A stretch of 64,000 nt of DNA from Paludibacteraceae bacterium. GTDB taxonomy: Bacteria; Bacteroidota; Bacteroidia; Bacteroidales; Paludibacteraceae. Below the pieces are notes generated by a model, which searched no databases, was not told the DNA's origin, and saw nothing but the letters and a program-made list of their open reading frames with translations. The stretch lies in assembly GCA_017391525.1 (NCBI GenBank), contig JAFOYE010000009.1:16359-80358 (forward strand), written 5' to 3'. This document shows, in pieces, positions 16,415 to 26,013 of the stretch; positions within the stretch are counted from its first letter, which is position 1; each line of letters starts with the position of its first letter. Position numbers and translations under genes: made by a program.

Positions 16415-17200
16415 ATGTTTTTGATTGCAGGGCCATGTGCCATAGAGAGTCGTGAGATTGTGATGCAGACGGCAGCCACTCTGAAAGAGGTGTGCGAGCG
16501 TTTGGGCATTCAGTTGTACTTTAAGTCGTCGTTCGATAAAGCTAATCGTACTAGTCCATCTATGCGTGGCGTAGGTATGGAGAAAGGATTGGAGATATTG
16601 AAGGAGGTAAAGCAGACGTATGGACTTCCTATCCTAACTGATGTGCATGAGTCTTGGCAATGTGCCAAAGTGGCCGAGGTGGCTGATGTGCTTCAGATAC
16701 CTGCCTTCTTGGCACGTCAAACGGACTTGTTGGAGGCTGCGGCTAAAACAGGCAAGATCGTCAATGTGAAGAAAGGTCAGTTTATGGCTCCATGGGATAT
16801 GCGTGGTGCGATAGCAAAGATCAAAGGTGCCTCTGATGATAAAGCAGTGGTATGGTTGACAGAGCGTGGTTCAAGTTTTGGCTATGGCAATATCGTGGTC
16901 GATATGACCTCATTGGTAAAGATGCGCGAGTATGGTTGCCCTGTGGTGTTTGATGCGACTCATGCTGTGCAACAGCCTAGTAGTCAAGCCGGTGTGACAG
17001 GCGGTAATCGTGAGATGGTGCCACATTTGATGCGTGCAGCCTTGGCTGTAGGTATCGATGGATTGTTCCTGGAGGTTCATCCTGATCCAGATAAGGCCAT
17101 CTCTGATGCAGCTAATCAGGTGCGATTGAGCGATATAGAAACGATATTAGAACAAGCTTTAGCAATAGACAAACTGAATAAGCAATTGTTAGGATTATGA
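16415..17200 (+). CDS. kdsA: 3-deoxy-8-phosphooctulonate synthase
   Basis: This 261-residue protein condenses phosphoenolpyruvate with arabinose-5-phosphate to give Kdo-8-phosphate for lipopolysaccharide. Motifs: IAGPCAIES at the N-terminus, KSSFDKANRTS, GQFMAPWDM, and FDATHAVQQPSSQAG near the C-terminus. Its stop overlaps the kdsD start by 4 nt (ATGA), so the two Kdo-precursor enzymes are translationally coupled. It belongs to the same superfamily as the DAHP synthase two genes downstream, but the arabinose-5-P-type KANRS motif separates them. Confidence 0.96.
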   Translation: MFLIAGPCAIESREIVMQTAATLKEVCERLGIQLYFKSSFDKANRTSPSMRGVGMEKGLEILKEVKQTYGLPILTDVHESWQCAKVAEVADVLQIPAFLARQTDLLEAAAKTGKIVNVKKGQFMAPWDMRGAIAKIKGASDDKAVVWLTERGSSFGYGNIVVDMTSLVKMREYGCPVVFDATHAVQQPSSQAGVTGGNREMVPHLMRAALAVGIDGLFLEVHPDPDKAISDAANQVRLSDIETILEQALAIDKLNKQLLGL

Positions 17201-18147
17201 CATACGCAGAACGAGCAAAACAGATTTTTCAGGAGGAGATAGTAGAACTCCAACGCTTGCAGGAATCGATTGACCACAGTTTTGACGAGGTGGTAGAGGT
17301 GCTCTATGCCTGCAAGGGCAAGGTTGTGATCATGGGTATCGGTAAGACGGGTATTATCGGTCATAAGATGGCCGCATCGTTTGCTTCTACCGGTACGTCG
17401 TCTATTTTCGTTAATGTGGCGGAGGCGATGCATGGTGATTTGGGAATGATCAATGCAGAAGATGTGGTAATCTTGGTGAGCAATAGTGGTTCGACCAATG
17501 AGATATTGAATGCTATCGATCCGGTTCATCGTATAGGTTGTACGATCGTAGCTTTGACGGGTAACTTGCAATCTCCATTGGCACAGCGTTCGGATTATGC
17601 TTTGTCTGTGCATGTGGACAAGGAGGCATGTCCGTTGGGTTTGGCTCCAACGACTTCAACAACGGCAACTTTGTTGATGGGTGATGCATTGTTGGTATGT
17701 CTGATGGAGAAGCGTAAGTTCCAAGCTGAAGATTTCTCTGTCTATCATCCTGGAGGTGCTTTGGGCAGAAAATTGTTGGGTCGTGTGAAGAACTTTATGT
17801 CAGTAGATGTGCCACGTGTGCAAGTGGATACTGCCTTCCGCGATTTGGTATGCGAGATGAGTGACAAGCATCTGGGTATGACGATGGTGTACGAGGGAGA
17901 CAAATGCGTGGGTATCATCACAGATGGTGATGTTCGACGTGCAATCCAACGATATGAAGATGTGAAGATTACAGCTCAGCAGATCATGACTCCATCCTAT
18001 AAGGTGATTACGCAAGACGCGTTGTTGACCGATGCGCTAGCTGTGATGGATACATATAATATTACCACTTTGGCTGTGACAGCGAATGAGGGAAGTACTG
18101 AAATTATCGGTATCATTTCTATCCACCATATTATAGATTTTAAATAA
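17197..18147 (+). CDS. kdsD: Arabinose-5-phosphate isomerase (KpsF/GutQ family)
   Basis: This 316-residue protein converts ribulose-5-P to arabinose-5-P, the KdsA substrate. The N-terminal SIS domain (about 35-170) has GIGKTGIIGHKMAAS and VSNSGSTNEI, and the HPGGALGR motif follows near residue 190. Two CBS domains make up the C-terminal third (about 205-316), ending EIIGIISIHHIIDF. It overlaps kdsA by 4 nt, which fits the pathway order. Confidence 0.95.
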   Translation: MTYAERAKQIFQEEIVELQRLQESIDHSFDEVVEVLYACKGKVVIMGIGKTGIIGHKMAASFASTGTSSIFVNVAEAMHGDLGMINAEDVVILVSNSGSTNEILNAIDPVHRIGCTIVALTGNLQSPLAQRSDYALSVHVDKEACPLGLAPTTSTTATLLMGDALLVCLMEKRKFQAEDFSVYHPGGALGRKLLGRVKNFMSVDVPRVQVDTAFRDLVCEMSDKHLGMTMVYEGDKCVGIITDGDVRRAIQRYEDVKITAQQIMTPSYKVITQDALLTDALAVMDTYNITTLAVTANEGSTEIIGIISIHHIIDFK

Positions 18148-18155
18148 ACAAAGAA

Positions 18156-19154
18156 ATGATAATTCATCTTTCAAATACAATAACCAATGCGAATGCTCAA
18201 GCGTTAGCAGAAGAGTTGGACGCATTGTTGATATCTAAACCAGAGCATCATGTATTGGTGACTTCACATACGATGCATACTGTACCAGCTGAGTTGTCTG
18301 GTATGGTTCTTGAAGCATGGGATATGCCAACAGATATGCAGTTGTCATCTCGTTTGTATCAACCTCATACTCATCGTGTGATGATAGGTGATACCTATAT
18401 CGGAGGTGATGGTCAGAATCAGTTGATGATAGCAGGCCCTTGCGCAGTAGAGAGCCGTGAGCAGATAGAGCAGTCATGCCAGATGCTTCAAGGCTTGGGT
18501 ATTCGTGTGCTACGTGCAGGTTGTTATAAACCTCGTACTTCACCATACACCTTCCGTGGTATGGGTGAGGATGGTTTGATGTTGCTAGCAGAGATGCGTG
18601 ATAAGTATGGTGTGCTGATAGCTACCGAGATGCGTGATGCTACTCATGCGGATAAGGTGGTGGAGTATGCTGATATCGTGCAAGTGGGTGCGAAAGCGAT
18701 GTATGATCATGGTTTGTTGACCGCTGCGGGTCAGTGTGGTAAGCCTGTGATCTTGAAGCGTGGTTTTTCATCTACCTTGCAGGAGTTAGTGCATGCTGCT
18801 GATTTTGTGATGAGTTGTGGCAATGAGCAAGTGATCTTGTGCGAGCGAGGAATTCGCAGTTTTGAGACTCAGACTCGTTTTACCTTGGATCTTTGCGGTG
18901 TGTCATGGTTGAAGGAGCATTGTAATCTGCCTGTGATCTTAGACCCTAGTCATGCGATGGGTTATGCTTATGGTGTGGCAGATTTGGCACGTGCTTGCAC
19001 AGCGATGGGTGTGGATGGATTGTTGATAGAGACTCATCCTAATCCATGCGAGGCAAAGAGTGATGCTGCTCAGCAGTTGAGTCATGAGCAATTTGAAGCG
19101 ATGTATAAGAGTCTTGGTGTTGTCGCAGGTGCGGTAGGAAAAAGACTTGTATAA
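18156..19154 (+). CDS. 3-deoxy-7-phosphoheptulonate (DAHP) synthase, type I-beta
   Basis: This 332-residue protein catalyses the first shikimate-pathway step. Residues 1-85 are a ferredoxin-like N-terminal domain. The barrel follows with IAGPCAVESREQ, LRAGCYKPRTSPYTFRG, KRGFSSTLQE and LDPSHAMGYAYGVADLARA. Many Bacteroidales homologues carry a C-terminal chorismate mutase domain. This one stops after the barrel, so it is a single-function form. It starts 8 nt after kdsD. Confidence 0.92.
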   Translation: MIIHLSNTITNANAQALAEELDALLISKPEHHVLVTSHTMHTVPAELSGMVLEAWDMPTDMQLSSRLYQPHTHRVMIGDTYIGGDGQNQLMIAGPCAVESREQIEQSCQMLQGLGIRVLRAGCYKPRTSPYTFRGMGEDGLMLLAEMRDKYGVLIATEMRDATHADKVVEYADIVQVGAKAMYDHGLLTAAGQCGKPVILKRGFSSTLQELVHAADFVMSCGNEQVILCERGIRSFETQTRFTLDLCGVSWLKEHCNLPVILDPSHAMGYAYGVADLARACTAMGVDGLLIETHPNPCEAKSDAAQQLSHEQFEAMYKSLGVVAGAVGKRLV

Positions 19155-19176
19155 TATATAATAAGGAGATACAGCT

Positions 19177-21474
19177 ATGAATACAATTGTATCAAAAAGA
19201 TTCTTTTCAGAGAATGTAGCTGAATTGGTAGTAGAAGCGCCATTGATAGCGCGTAGTAGAAAAGCGGGTCACTTTGTCATTGTTCGTGTAGACAAGAATG
19301 GTGAGCGTATGCCGTTGACCATATCTGATGCGGACGTGGAGAAAGGCACCATCACATTGGTGGTACAGCGTATAGGTGTGTCATCCACTAAGTTGTGTGC
19401 TTTGGAGGTAGGTGATCAGGTGGCCGATTTGGTTGGACCATTGGGCAAGGCTACTGATATCAAGAAGTTTGGAACAGTGGTGTGTGCTTGCGGCGGTGTA
19501 GGTGCAGCGCCAATGTTGCCTATCGCTAAGGCTTTGAAGGAGGCAGGCAACCGTGTGATAACCGTGTTGGCAGCACGCACAGCAGAGTTGGTGATATTGA
19601 AAGACCAGTTGGAAGCCGTATCAGATGAGGTGATTGTGATGACCGATGATGGTTCGATGGGTCAAAAAGGTTTGGTGACTACTGGTGTGGAGCAAGTAAT
19701 CAATCGTGAGCAAGTGGATAAGTGTGTGACGATTGGTCCTGCTATTATGATGAAGTTTGTGGCTCTGACCACTAAGAAATATAATGTACCTACCGAAGCT
19801 AGTTTGAACACCATTATGGTGGATGGAACGGGTATGTGTGGTGCATGCCGTGTAACAGTGGCAGGTAAGACGAAGTTCGTGTGCGTGGATGGTCCTGAGT
19901 TTGATGCTCATGCGGTGGATTTTGATGAGATGTTGACTCGTTTGCGTCAGTATAAGGAGGAAGAGAGTCTTAGTTTAGTTCAGGAGTTCAGTAGTTTAGG
20001 AGTAGCGTCTGAACAAGTGCAAAGCACGCTGAACAGCGGAGCGTCTGAACCTTCAGCTGCGCCAACGGTGGCTCCGTTTGAGGGAACAGCCAAGGATCGT
20101 GTGGCTATTCCTCGCGTGAAGATGAACGAGTTGGAGCCAGAGGAGCGTGTCAAGTCGCTATACAACGAGGTGAATAAAGGACTCACTTTTGAGCAAGCTG
20201 TGACCGAAGCGCATCGTTGTTTGAACTGTAAGAAACCAACTTGTGTGGATGGTTGTCCAGTGAATATCAATATCCCAGGTTTCATCAAGCAATTGGAAAT
20301 CGGTAATGTGTTAGGTGCTGCGGAGGTGATCGCTCAAAGTAGTACTTTGCCAGCCGTCTGTGGTCGTGTTTGTCCACAAGAGAAGCAGTGTGAGGCACAA
20401 TGTATCCATTTGAAGATGGGTAAGGAGGCTGTGGCGATCGGCTACTTGGAGCGTTTTGTGGCAGATCATTCTGCGTTGAAAGTTGAAAGTCCAGCGTTGA
20501 AAGTTGGCAAGAAAGTGGCCGTGGTAGGTAGTGGTCCTGCAGGTTTGGCTTTTGCTGGTGATATGGCTAAGTATGGCTATGATGTGACAGTTTTTGAGGC
20601 CTTGCACGAGATAGGTGGTGTATTGAAATACGGTATACCTGAGTTCCGTTTGCCTAATAATGTGGTGGATCGCGAGATAGAGGGTCTACGTGCATTGGGT
20701 GTACAGTTTATGGCGGATACGATTGTGGGTAAGACCTTGAGTATAGATGATTTGCAGGCAGAAGGTTATAAGGCCGTATTTGTGGGTAGTGGTGCTGGTT
20801 TGCCACGTTTTATGGGTATTCCAGGTGAGAACTTGAATGGCGTGTTGTCTTGCAACGAATATTTGACTCGTGTCAACCTGATGCATGCAGCATCTCAGGA
20901 ATCCGATACTCCAGTATTGCATGCCAAGAATGTGGCTGTGATAGGTGGCGGAAATACAGCAATGGATGCGGTACGTACAGCTAAGCGCCTAGGAGCAGAG
21001 CGTGCGATGGTAATCTATCGTCGTAGCGAGGACGAGATGCCAGCACGTATCGAGGAGGTTCGTCATGCTAAAGAGGAGGGTGTGGAGTTTATGACTCTGC
21101 ATAATCCTATCGAATATCATGCGGATGAGAATGGTCGTGTGAAGGAAGCGGTGTTGCAGGTGATGGAATTGGGTGAGCCTGATGAGTCCGGCAGACGAAG
21201 TCCAGTGGCCGTGGAAGGAAAGACAATAACGGTTGCTGTGGATGAAGTGATCGTGAGTGTAGGTGTAAGTCCTAATCCGCTTATCCCTTCTAGTGTAGAA
21301 GGACTCGAAGTATCCAAAAAAGGTACTATCGTGGTAAATGATCAGATGCAGTCGTCTATACCGATGTTGTTTGCAGGTGGTGATATTGTTCGTGGTGGAG
21401 CGACCGTTATTTTAGCTATGTCCGATGGTCGTAAAGCAGCAAAAGCTATGCATGAATATTTGTCAAATCAATAA
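19177..21474 (+). CDS. NfnAB-like fusion: FAD/NAD-binding subunit joined to glutamate-synthase-type oxidoreductase
   Basis: This 765-residue protein has two enzymatic halves. Residues 1-265 resemble dihydroorotate dehydrogenase B electron-transfer or NfnA subunits: CACGGVGAAPMLPIAKAL for NAD, and a [2Fe-2S] cluster around GMCGACRVTVAGKTKFVC. Residues 310-765 resemble GltD/NfnB: 4Fe-4S cysteines CLNCKKPTCVDGCP and CGRVCPQEKQCEAQC, then FAD motif VVGSGPAGLAFAGDMA and NADPH motif VIGGGNTAMDAVRTAKRLGAE. Its likely role is ferredoxin:NADP+ transhydrogenation. The linker (about 263-300) and a second short segment (about 433-446) look repeat-derived. Confidence 0.88.
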   Translation: MNTIVSKRFFSENVAELVVEAPLIARSRKAGHFVIVRVDKNGERMPLTISDADVEKGTITLVVQRIGVSSTKLCALEVGDQVADLVGPLGKATDIKKFGTVVCACGGVGAAPMLPIAKALKEAGNRVITVLAARTAELVILKDQLEAVSDEVIVMTDDGSMGQKGLVTTGVEQVINREQVDKCVTIGPAIMMKFVALTTKKYNVPTEASLNTIMVDGTGMCGACRVTVAGKTKFVCVDGPEFDAHAVDFDEMLTRLRQYKEEESLSLVQEFSSLGVASEQVQSTLNSGASEPSAAPTVAPFEGTAKDRVAIPRVKMNELEPEERVKSLYNEVNKGLTFEQAVTEAHRCLNCKKPTCVDGCPVNINIPGFIKQLEIGNVLGAAEVIAQSSTLPAVCGRVCPQEKQCEAQCIHLKMGKEAVAIGYLERFVADHSALKVESPALKVGKKVAVVGSGPAGLAFAGDMAKYGYDVTVFEALHEIGGVLKYGIPEFRLPNNVVDREIEGLRALGVQFMADTIVGKTLSIDDLQAEGYKAVFVGSGAGLPRFMGIPGENLNGVLSCNEYLTRVNLMHAASQESDTPVLHAKNVAVIGGGNTAMDAVRTAKRLGAERAMVIYRRSEDEMPARIEEVRHAKEEGVEFMTLHNPIEYHADENGRVKEAVLQVMELGEPDESGRRSPVAVEGKTITVAVDEVIVSVGVSPNPLIPSSVEGLEVSKKGTIVVNDQMQSSIPMLFAGGDIVRGGATVILAMSDGRKAAKAMHEYLSNQ
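20475..20502. repeat. GTTGAAA words inside the NfnAB-like gene
   Basis: GTTGAAA occurs at 20475, 20482 and 20496, the same word as in the intergenic arrays. It encodes ALKVESPALKVG between the 4Fe-4S region and the FAD motif. Confidence 0.6.
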
Positions 21475-21480
21475 GAATAT

Positions 21481-22212
21481 ATGAAAAAGATCGTATTATA
21501 CGTATTTGTATTATTGGTGTTCGCTGCATGTCAACACCCTCGTATAGTCATCAGCAAGAGCAGCAAGATACATATGATAGATTCCAGTTTGGATGAAGTG
21601 GCAGATAAAGAATATATGGAGTATTTGGCTCCTATCAAAGCTGATTTGGAAGAGCAATTGAATGTGAAGATAGGTTATGCTCCAGAAGATTTAAAAGTGC
21701 ATCAACCTGAATGTACCATGCTCAATTGGGCGACCGATGCGCTCTTGGCTATGGCTAGACAATATAGTCCAGAACCAGTAGATATAGCAGTGGTTAATAT
21801 AGGCGGTATGCGTTGTAACTGGGGTAAAGGTAATATTACCTTTAAGCATGTGTTTGAATTGATGCCTTTTGACAATGAGTTGGTGGTGTTGACTTTGTCC
21901 GGTCAAGATTTGTTGGAGTTATGCCAAGTCTTCGCTAAGATCGGCGGAGAAGGTGCTGCAGGAATGCGAATCAAAGTCAGCAACGGCGTGGTGACTGAGG
22001 CTACGATTAATGGCGAAGCCATAGATCCAACTAAACAATATACGGTGGCTACTAGCGATTATTTGAGTCAAGGAAACGATGGAATGTTGCCTCTTGCGAA
22101 ATATACGCATATGTGGAAATCGGAGCAAAAAATCAGAGATTTGTATATCGAGTATATCCAACAAAAAGGTGTGGTAGAGTCTCAGATAGATGGACGATTT
22201 GTGATAGAATAA
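21481..22212 (+). CDS. Lipoprotein with 5'-nucleotidase C-terminal domain only
   Basis: This 243-residue protein has a lipoprotein signal (VLLVFAAC, Cys at about 17). The rest matches the 5_nucleotid_C domain of UshA-type nucleotidases: NWATDALLAMA, VVNIGGMRCNWGKGNITFKHVFELMPFDNELVVLTLSG, and YTVATSDYLSQGNDGM. That domain binds the nucleotide base. The metallophosphoesterase half that performs hydrolysis is absent here and is not encoded next door. It may pair with a phosphatase encoded elsewhere or act as a binding protein. Confidence 0.88.
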   Translation: MKKIVLYVFVLLVFAACQHPRIVISKSSKIHMIDSSLDEVADKEYMEYLAPIKADLEEQLNVKIGYAPEDLKVHQPECTMLNWATDALLAMARQYSPEPVDIAVVNIGGMRCNWGKGNITFKHVFELMPFDNELVVLTLSGQDLLELCQVFAKIGGEGAAGMRIKVSNGVVTEATINGEAIDPTKQYTVATSDYLSQGNDGMLPLAKYTHMWKSEQKIRDLYIEYIQQKGVVESQIDGRFVIE

Positions 22213-22228
22213 ATAATATAATAGATAC

Positions 22229-23860
22229 ATGAAGAAATTTTATATGGTCATGGCGCTTTCATGCGCATGGGTGGCTGGTATGGCTTGCACCAATTTTGTG
22301 GTGGGTAAAAAAGCATCAGTAGATGGTAGTACGATGGTATCATACGCAGCTGATAGTTATTCTTTTTATGGTTATTTGCATCATTCTCCTGCAGCGGATC
22401 ATGCTCCAGGAACCATGCGTGAAGTAAAGGATTGGGATACAGGTAAACCCTTGTGTAGTATTCCACAAGTGGCTCATACCTACAATGTAGTGGGTAATAT
22501 GAACGAGCATCAATTGACTATTGGTGAGACTACTTGGGGTGGTCGTCCAGAGTTGGAGACTGGTGAAGGAATCGACTATGGATCATTGATTTATATCGCT
22601 TTGGAGCGTTGCAAGACTGCTCGCGAGGCTATCAAGTGTATGACAGATTTGGTAGCAAAATATGGTTATGCAAGTAGTGGTGAGACTTTCTCTATTGCCG
22701 ATCCAAATGAGGTATGGTTGATGGAGTTGATAGGTAAAGGTCCTGGTCAGAAAGGTGCCGTATGGGTAGCTACTCGTATACCAGATGATTGTATTGCAGC
22801 ACACGCTAACCAAGCACGATTCACAACCATTAACTTCAAGGATAAAGAGAACTGGATGTGGAGCAAGGATGTGGTGAAGTTCGCTCGTGAGAAGGGTTAC
22901 TTTAGTGGTAAGGATAAGGACTTTAACTTCCAAGAGGCATATGCGCCATACGATTTCTCTGGTTTGTATGCGTGCGAGGCACGCGTTTGGTCATTCTTCC
23001 GTAAGTTCTCAGACGATATGGACAAGTATTTTGATTTTGCATCAGGTAAGACTTTTGTAGAGACAGGTGGCAAGTGTGCTGGTGAGCGTATGCCATTGTA
23101 TATCAAGCCAAACCACAAGGTGAGTGCACAAGAGTTGAAGGATTGTATGCGTGATCAATACGAGGGCACTCCATTGGATATTACTCAAGGTCCTGATGCA
23201 GGTCCATGGAGCAGCAAACTGCGTTATGGCTCGTTGGGCTTTAAGTTGGATTCTGTGCAATACTGGTTTGAGCGTCCAATCGCTACCCAACAAACAGCAT
23301 GGTCCTTCGTAGCACAAATGCGTGGTTATGAGAGCGCTAAGGCAGGTGGTATATTCTGGTTTGGTGTGGATGATGCTGCATCTACTGTGTATGTGCCTAT
23401 GTACAGCACAATCACCGAGGTACCTAATTGCTTTGCTCAAGGCAATGGCGATATGTATAATTATTCTTCGACCTCTGCATGGTGGACATATAATATCGTG
23501 GCTAACTGGGCATATACCAAGTATTCAGCTATGATGCCTGATATCAAGAAGGTACAGGCAGCTTGGGAGGATAAGTTTAATGCACAAGTGGAGGCCGTGG
23601 ATGCTCATGTGGCAGAAATGGATCCTGCTAAAGCTACTGAGTTCTTGACTAAGTACTCAAATGCACAAGCAGAGGAGTCTACTGCAGCGTGGAAAGACTT
23701 GGGTATCTATCTGTTTGTGAAGTATTTGGACGGTCAAGAACGCAAGGAGAAAGACGGTGAGTTTTTGCGCAATGCATATGGCCAACCAGAGAGCCCTAAT
23801 CGTGTACCTTACCCAGTAGATTTTCAAAAGAGTATCTACAAGAATGTGGCTCATGAGTAA
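22229..23860 (+). CDS. C69-family dipeptidase, secreted
   Basis: This 543-residue protein begins with a signal peptide (MKKFYMVMALSCAWVAGMA) directly followed by CTNFVVGKKASVDGS. The Cys exposed by cleavage is the N-terminal nucleophile of the C69/U34 family. Family motifs AADSYSFYG, GETTWGGRPEL and WLMELIGKGPGQKGAVWVA are present. It probably hydrolyses dipeptides in the periplasm or at the surface. Together with the cytoplasmic pepD downstream it suggests peptide use for nutrition. Confidence 0.92.
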   Translation: MKKFYMVMALSCAWVAGMACTNFVVGKKASVDGSTMVSYAADSYSFYGYLHHSPAADHAPGTMREVKDWDTGKPLCSIPQVAHTYNVVGNMNEHQLTIGETTWGGRPELETGEGIDYGSLIYIALERCKTAREAIKCMTDLVAKYGYASSGETFSIADPNEVWLMELIGKGPGQKGAVWVATRIPDDCIAAHANQARFTTINFKDKENWMWSKDVVKFAREKGYFSGKDKDFNFQEAYAPYDFSGLYACEARVWSFFRKFSDDMDKYFDFASGKTFVETGGKCAGERMPLYIKPNHKVSAQELKDCMRDQYEGTPLDITQGPDAGPWSSKLRYGSLGFKLDSVQYWFERPIATQQTAWSFVAQMRGYESAKAGGIFWFGVDDAASTVYVPMYSTITEVPNCFAQGNGDMYNYSSTSAWWTYNIVANWAYTKYSAMMPDIKKVQAAWEDKFNAQVEAVDAHVAEMDPAKATEFLTKYSNAQAEESTAAWKDLGIYLFVKYLDGQERKEKDGEFLRNAYGQPESPNRVPYPVDFQKSIYKNVAHE

Positions 23861-23863
23861 ATA

Positions 23864-23898
23864 GTTGAATGTTTAAAGTTGAAAGTTTAAAGTTTAAA
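23864..23898. repeat. Five-unit 7-bp array before pepD
   Basis: GTTGAAT, GTTTAAA, GTTGAAA, GTTTAAA and GTTTAAA are contiguous and end 11 nt before the pepD ATG. Confidence 0.85.
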
Positions 23899-23909
23899 GG
23901 CAAGGAAAT

Positions 23910-25367
23910 ATGAATATACAAGGATTGCAACCAAAGGAGGTTTTCTCTATTTTCCATGAGATTACCCAAGTGCCTCGCCCTTCTAAGCGCGAAGGTAAGA
24001 TTATCGAGTGGCTTAAGGCATTCGCCGTAAAGCATAATTTGGAACATACTGTTGACGGAGCTGGCAATATCGTCATGCGTAAGCCTGCTACTCCTGGTTA
24101 CGAAACTAAACCAGGTGTGATTCTACAAGCACATATGGATATGGTGTGCGAGAAGAACAACGACACCATACACGACTTCGACAACGACCCTATCAAGACT
24201 TATATTGATGGCGATTTCATCAAAGCTCAGGGTACCACCCTAGGTGCAGATAATGGTATTGGTATGGCATTGATGTTGGCAGCTATCACTTCGGATACAT
24301 TGAAGCACCCTGCATTGGAGTGCCTCTTTACCGTGGATGAGGAGACCGGCTTGACCGGTGCTTTCCGTTTGCAAGACGGTTGCCTACAAGGCAAGCAACT
24401 CATCAACCTCGACTCAGAGGACGATGGTCAAGTGTTCATCGGCTGTGCAGGTGGTATTGATACGCTGGCGAAAATGCACTACCAGCCTCTCGCCTTATCG
24501 CCTAATAGCCTCATCGCCTTACAAATTAAAGTCGGCGGATTGATGGGTGGTCACTCAGGCGATGATATCAATAAAGGTCGTGGTAATGCCAATAAGATTT
24601 TGGTGCGTTTCCTCTATCAAGTGATGCAAGCTACTGATATGCAATTGGCTATGATCAATGGCGGTAACTTACGCAACGCGATTGCTCGTGAGGCAGAGGC
24701 GGTAATTACTATTCCAATGGCATACAAAGAGGATATCCGCATTATGCTCAACCACTATATCGCTACAATCGAGCAAGAGATTGGCGATGTAGAGAAGGAT
24801 TTTGCGATGAGTCTTGAGACTACCGATATGCCTGCGACTATTATTCCTGCGGATAAAGCGAAAGTGTTAATTCAGGCGCTTTATGCTTGCCCTCATGGTA
24901 TGACTGCTATGTCTAAGACAATGCCAGGACTAGTGGAGACATCTACTAACCTTGCTAGTGTGAAGATGCGCGAGGATGACAAGGGTGCGTATATAGAGAT
25001 CAATACTAGCCAACGCTCATCTATCGAGAGCAAGAAGCACGATATCAAACAAATGGTAGAGTGCGCTTTGGCATTGGCTTGTGACGAGGTTACTCACGGC
25101 GATGGTTATCCAGGTTGGGCTCCAAACCCACAATCTCCATTATTGGAGGTAACCAAGAAGGCTTACGCAGACCTCTTTGCAGCAGAGCCAAAAGTATTGG
25201 CTATCCACGCAGGATTGGAGTGCGGTTTGTTCTTGGAGAAGTATCCATACTTGGATATGGTGTCCATCGGTCCTCAAATGTTCGGTGTCCACTCTCCTCA
25301 AGAGCGCTTGAGCATCGCTTCTACAGGCAAATGCTGGGAGTGGTTGAAACGCATCTTGGAGGCCTGA
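23910..25367 (+). CDS. pepD: Aminoacyl-histidine dipeptidase (M20C, PepD)
   Basis: This 485-residue protein is a cytosolic metallopeptidase that cleaves Xaa-His and other dipeptides. Metal-binding motifs are visible: LQAHMDMVCEK, TTLGADNGIGMALMLA, TVDEETGLTGA, LINLDSEDDG and, near the end, IHAGLECGLF. The lid-domain segment GGHSGDDINKGRGNANK is present. Length is standard for PepD. It is the last gene of the gyrB-led run. Confidence 0.95.
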   Translation: MNIQGLQPKEVFSIFHEITQVPRPSKREGKIIEWLKAFAVKHNLEHTVDGAGNIVMRKPATPGYETKPGVILQAHMDMVCEKNNDTIHDFDNDPIKTYIDGDFIKAQGTTLGADNGIGMALMLAAITSDTLKHPALECLFTVDEETGLTGAFRLQDGCLQGKQLINLDSEDDGQVFIGCAGGIDTLAKMHYQPLALSPNSLIALQIKVGGLMGGHSGDDINKGRGNANKILVRFLYQVMQATDMQLAMINGGNLRNAIAREAEAVITIPMAYKEDIRIMLNHYIATIEQEIGDVEKDFAMSLETTDMPATIIPADKAKVLIQALYACPHGMTAMSKTMPGLVETSTNLASVKMREDDKGAYIEINTSQRSSIESKKHDIKQMVECALALACDEVTHGDGYPGWAPNPQSPLLEVTKKAYADLFAAEPKVLAIHAGLECGLFLEKYPYLDMVSIGPQMFGVHSPQERLSIASTGKCWEWLKRILEA

Positions 25368-25931
25368 TAGATATTTGTCACTAAACAGTAGGCGCAAAGC
25401 GTGTAAACTAGCTATGAACTATAAGTGATGAGTGATAAGTTTCTGCGGACTTTTTTAGGAGGGCTGTGAAAGTGTCCGGAGAAAGTCCGTGGAGTGGAGG
25501 TGATAAGGTTATTAGGTGATAACGCGAATCCGCATAATCGAGTGAAAAAGAATCGGTTATGCGGATTTGTTATTTGTGTGGAGGAGAAAAAACAAAGACA
25601 GTATTTAGGGTTTTTAGGGTATATAGGGTAAATGAGAAATGCCCCTAAATACCCTATTTACCCCAAATACCCACGCTATATTTTCGAAGAAAGATCGGTG
25701 AACATTCTAAGTGGTATCGAAGTGGTAACGGTATTGCTATTGGACAAGCAAGGTCTCTGAATCACATAGTTATCACATACTGATCTCATAGTAATCATAT
25801 AGTGATGGTGGATTATGAACCCGTAATGAACCCGTAATTGGTTAGATGGTGTAGAGTGTAAGGTGTAAAGGCGAGCGCTTGCAGCGCTAGTTTAGTGGAC
25901 GCTCGCAAGCGAAGCTACTATTTAGGGTTTA
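25368..25931. other. Long non-coding gap with hairpins and decayed repeats
   Basis: I find no credible gene. It holds a stem AATCCGCATAA/TTATGCGGATT (25527-25537 with 25557-25567) with a 19-nt loop, a CGGACTTT/AAAGTCCG pair (25446-25453 with 25482-25489), TTTAGGGTATATAGGG-type repeats with a complementary TACCCTA stretch (about 25598-25670), and GAACCCGTAAT repeated twice (about 25817-25839). One of the hairpins may end the pepD transcript. Confidence 0.55.
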
Positions 25932-25941
25932 GCGAAAAGAA

Positions 25942-25974
25942 AACCATCGCTTGCTATAATGGCAAGCGATGGTT
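25942..25974 (-). terminator. Hairpin terminator after glycogen synthase
   Basis: A 13-bp stem AACCATCGCTTGC/GCAAGCGATGGTT with a 7-nt loop lies 40 nt past the glycogen synthase stop on the minus strand. Confidence 0.7.
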
Positions 25975-26013
25975 GGTTATTCCTAATATATCTTATATGT
26001 ATCCGTTATGTCT

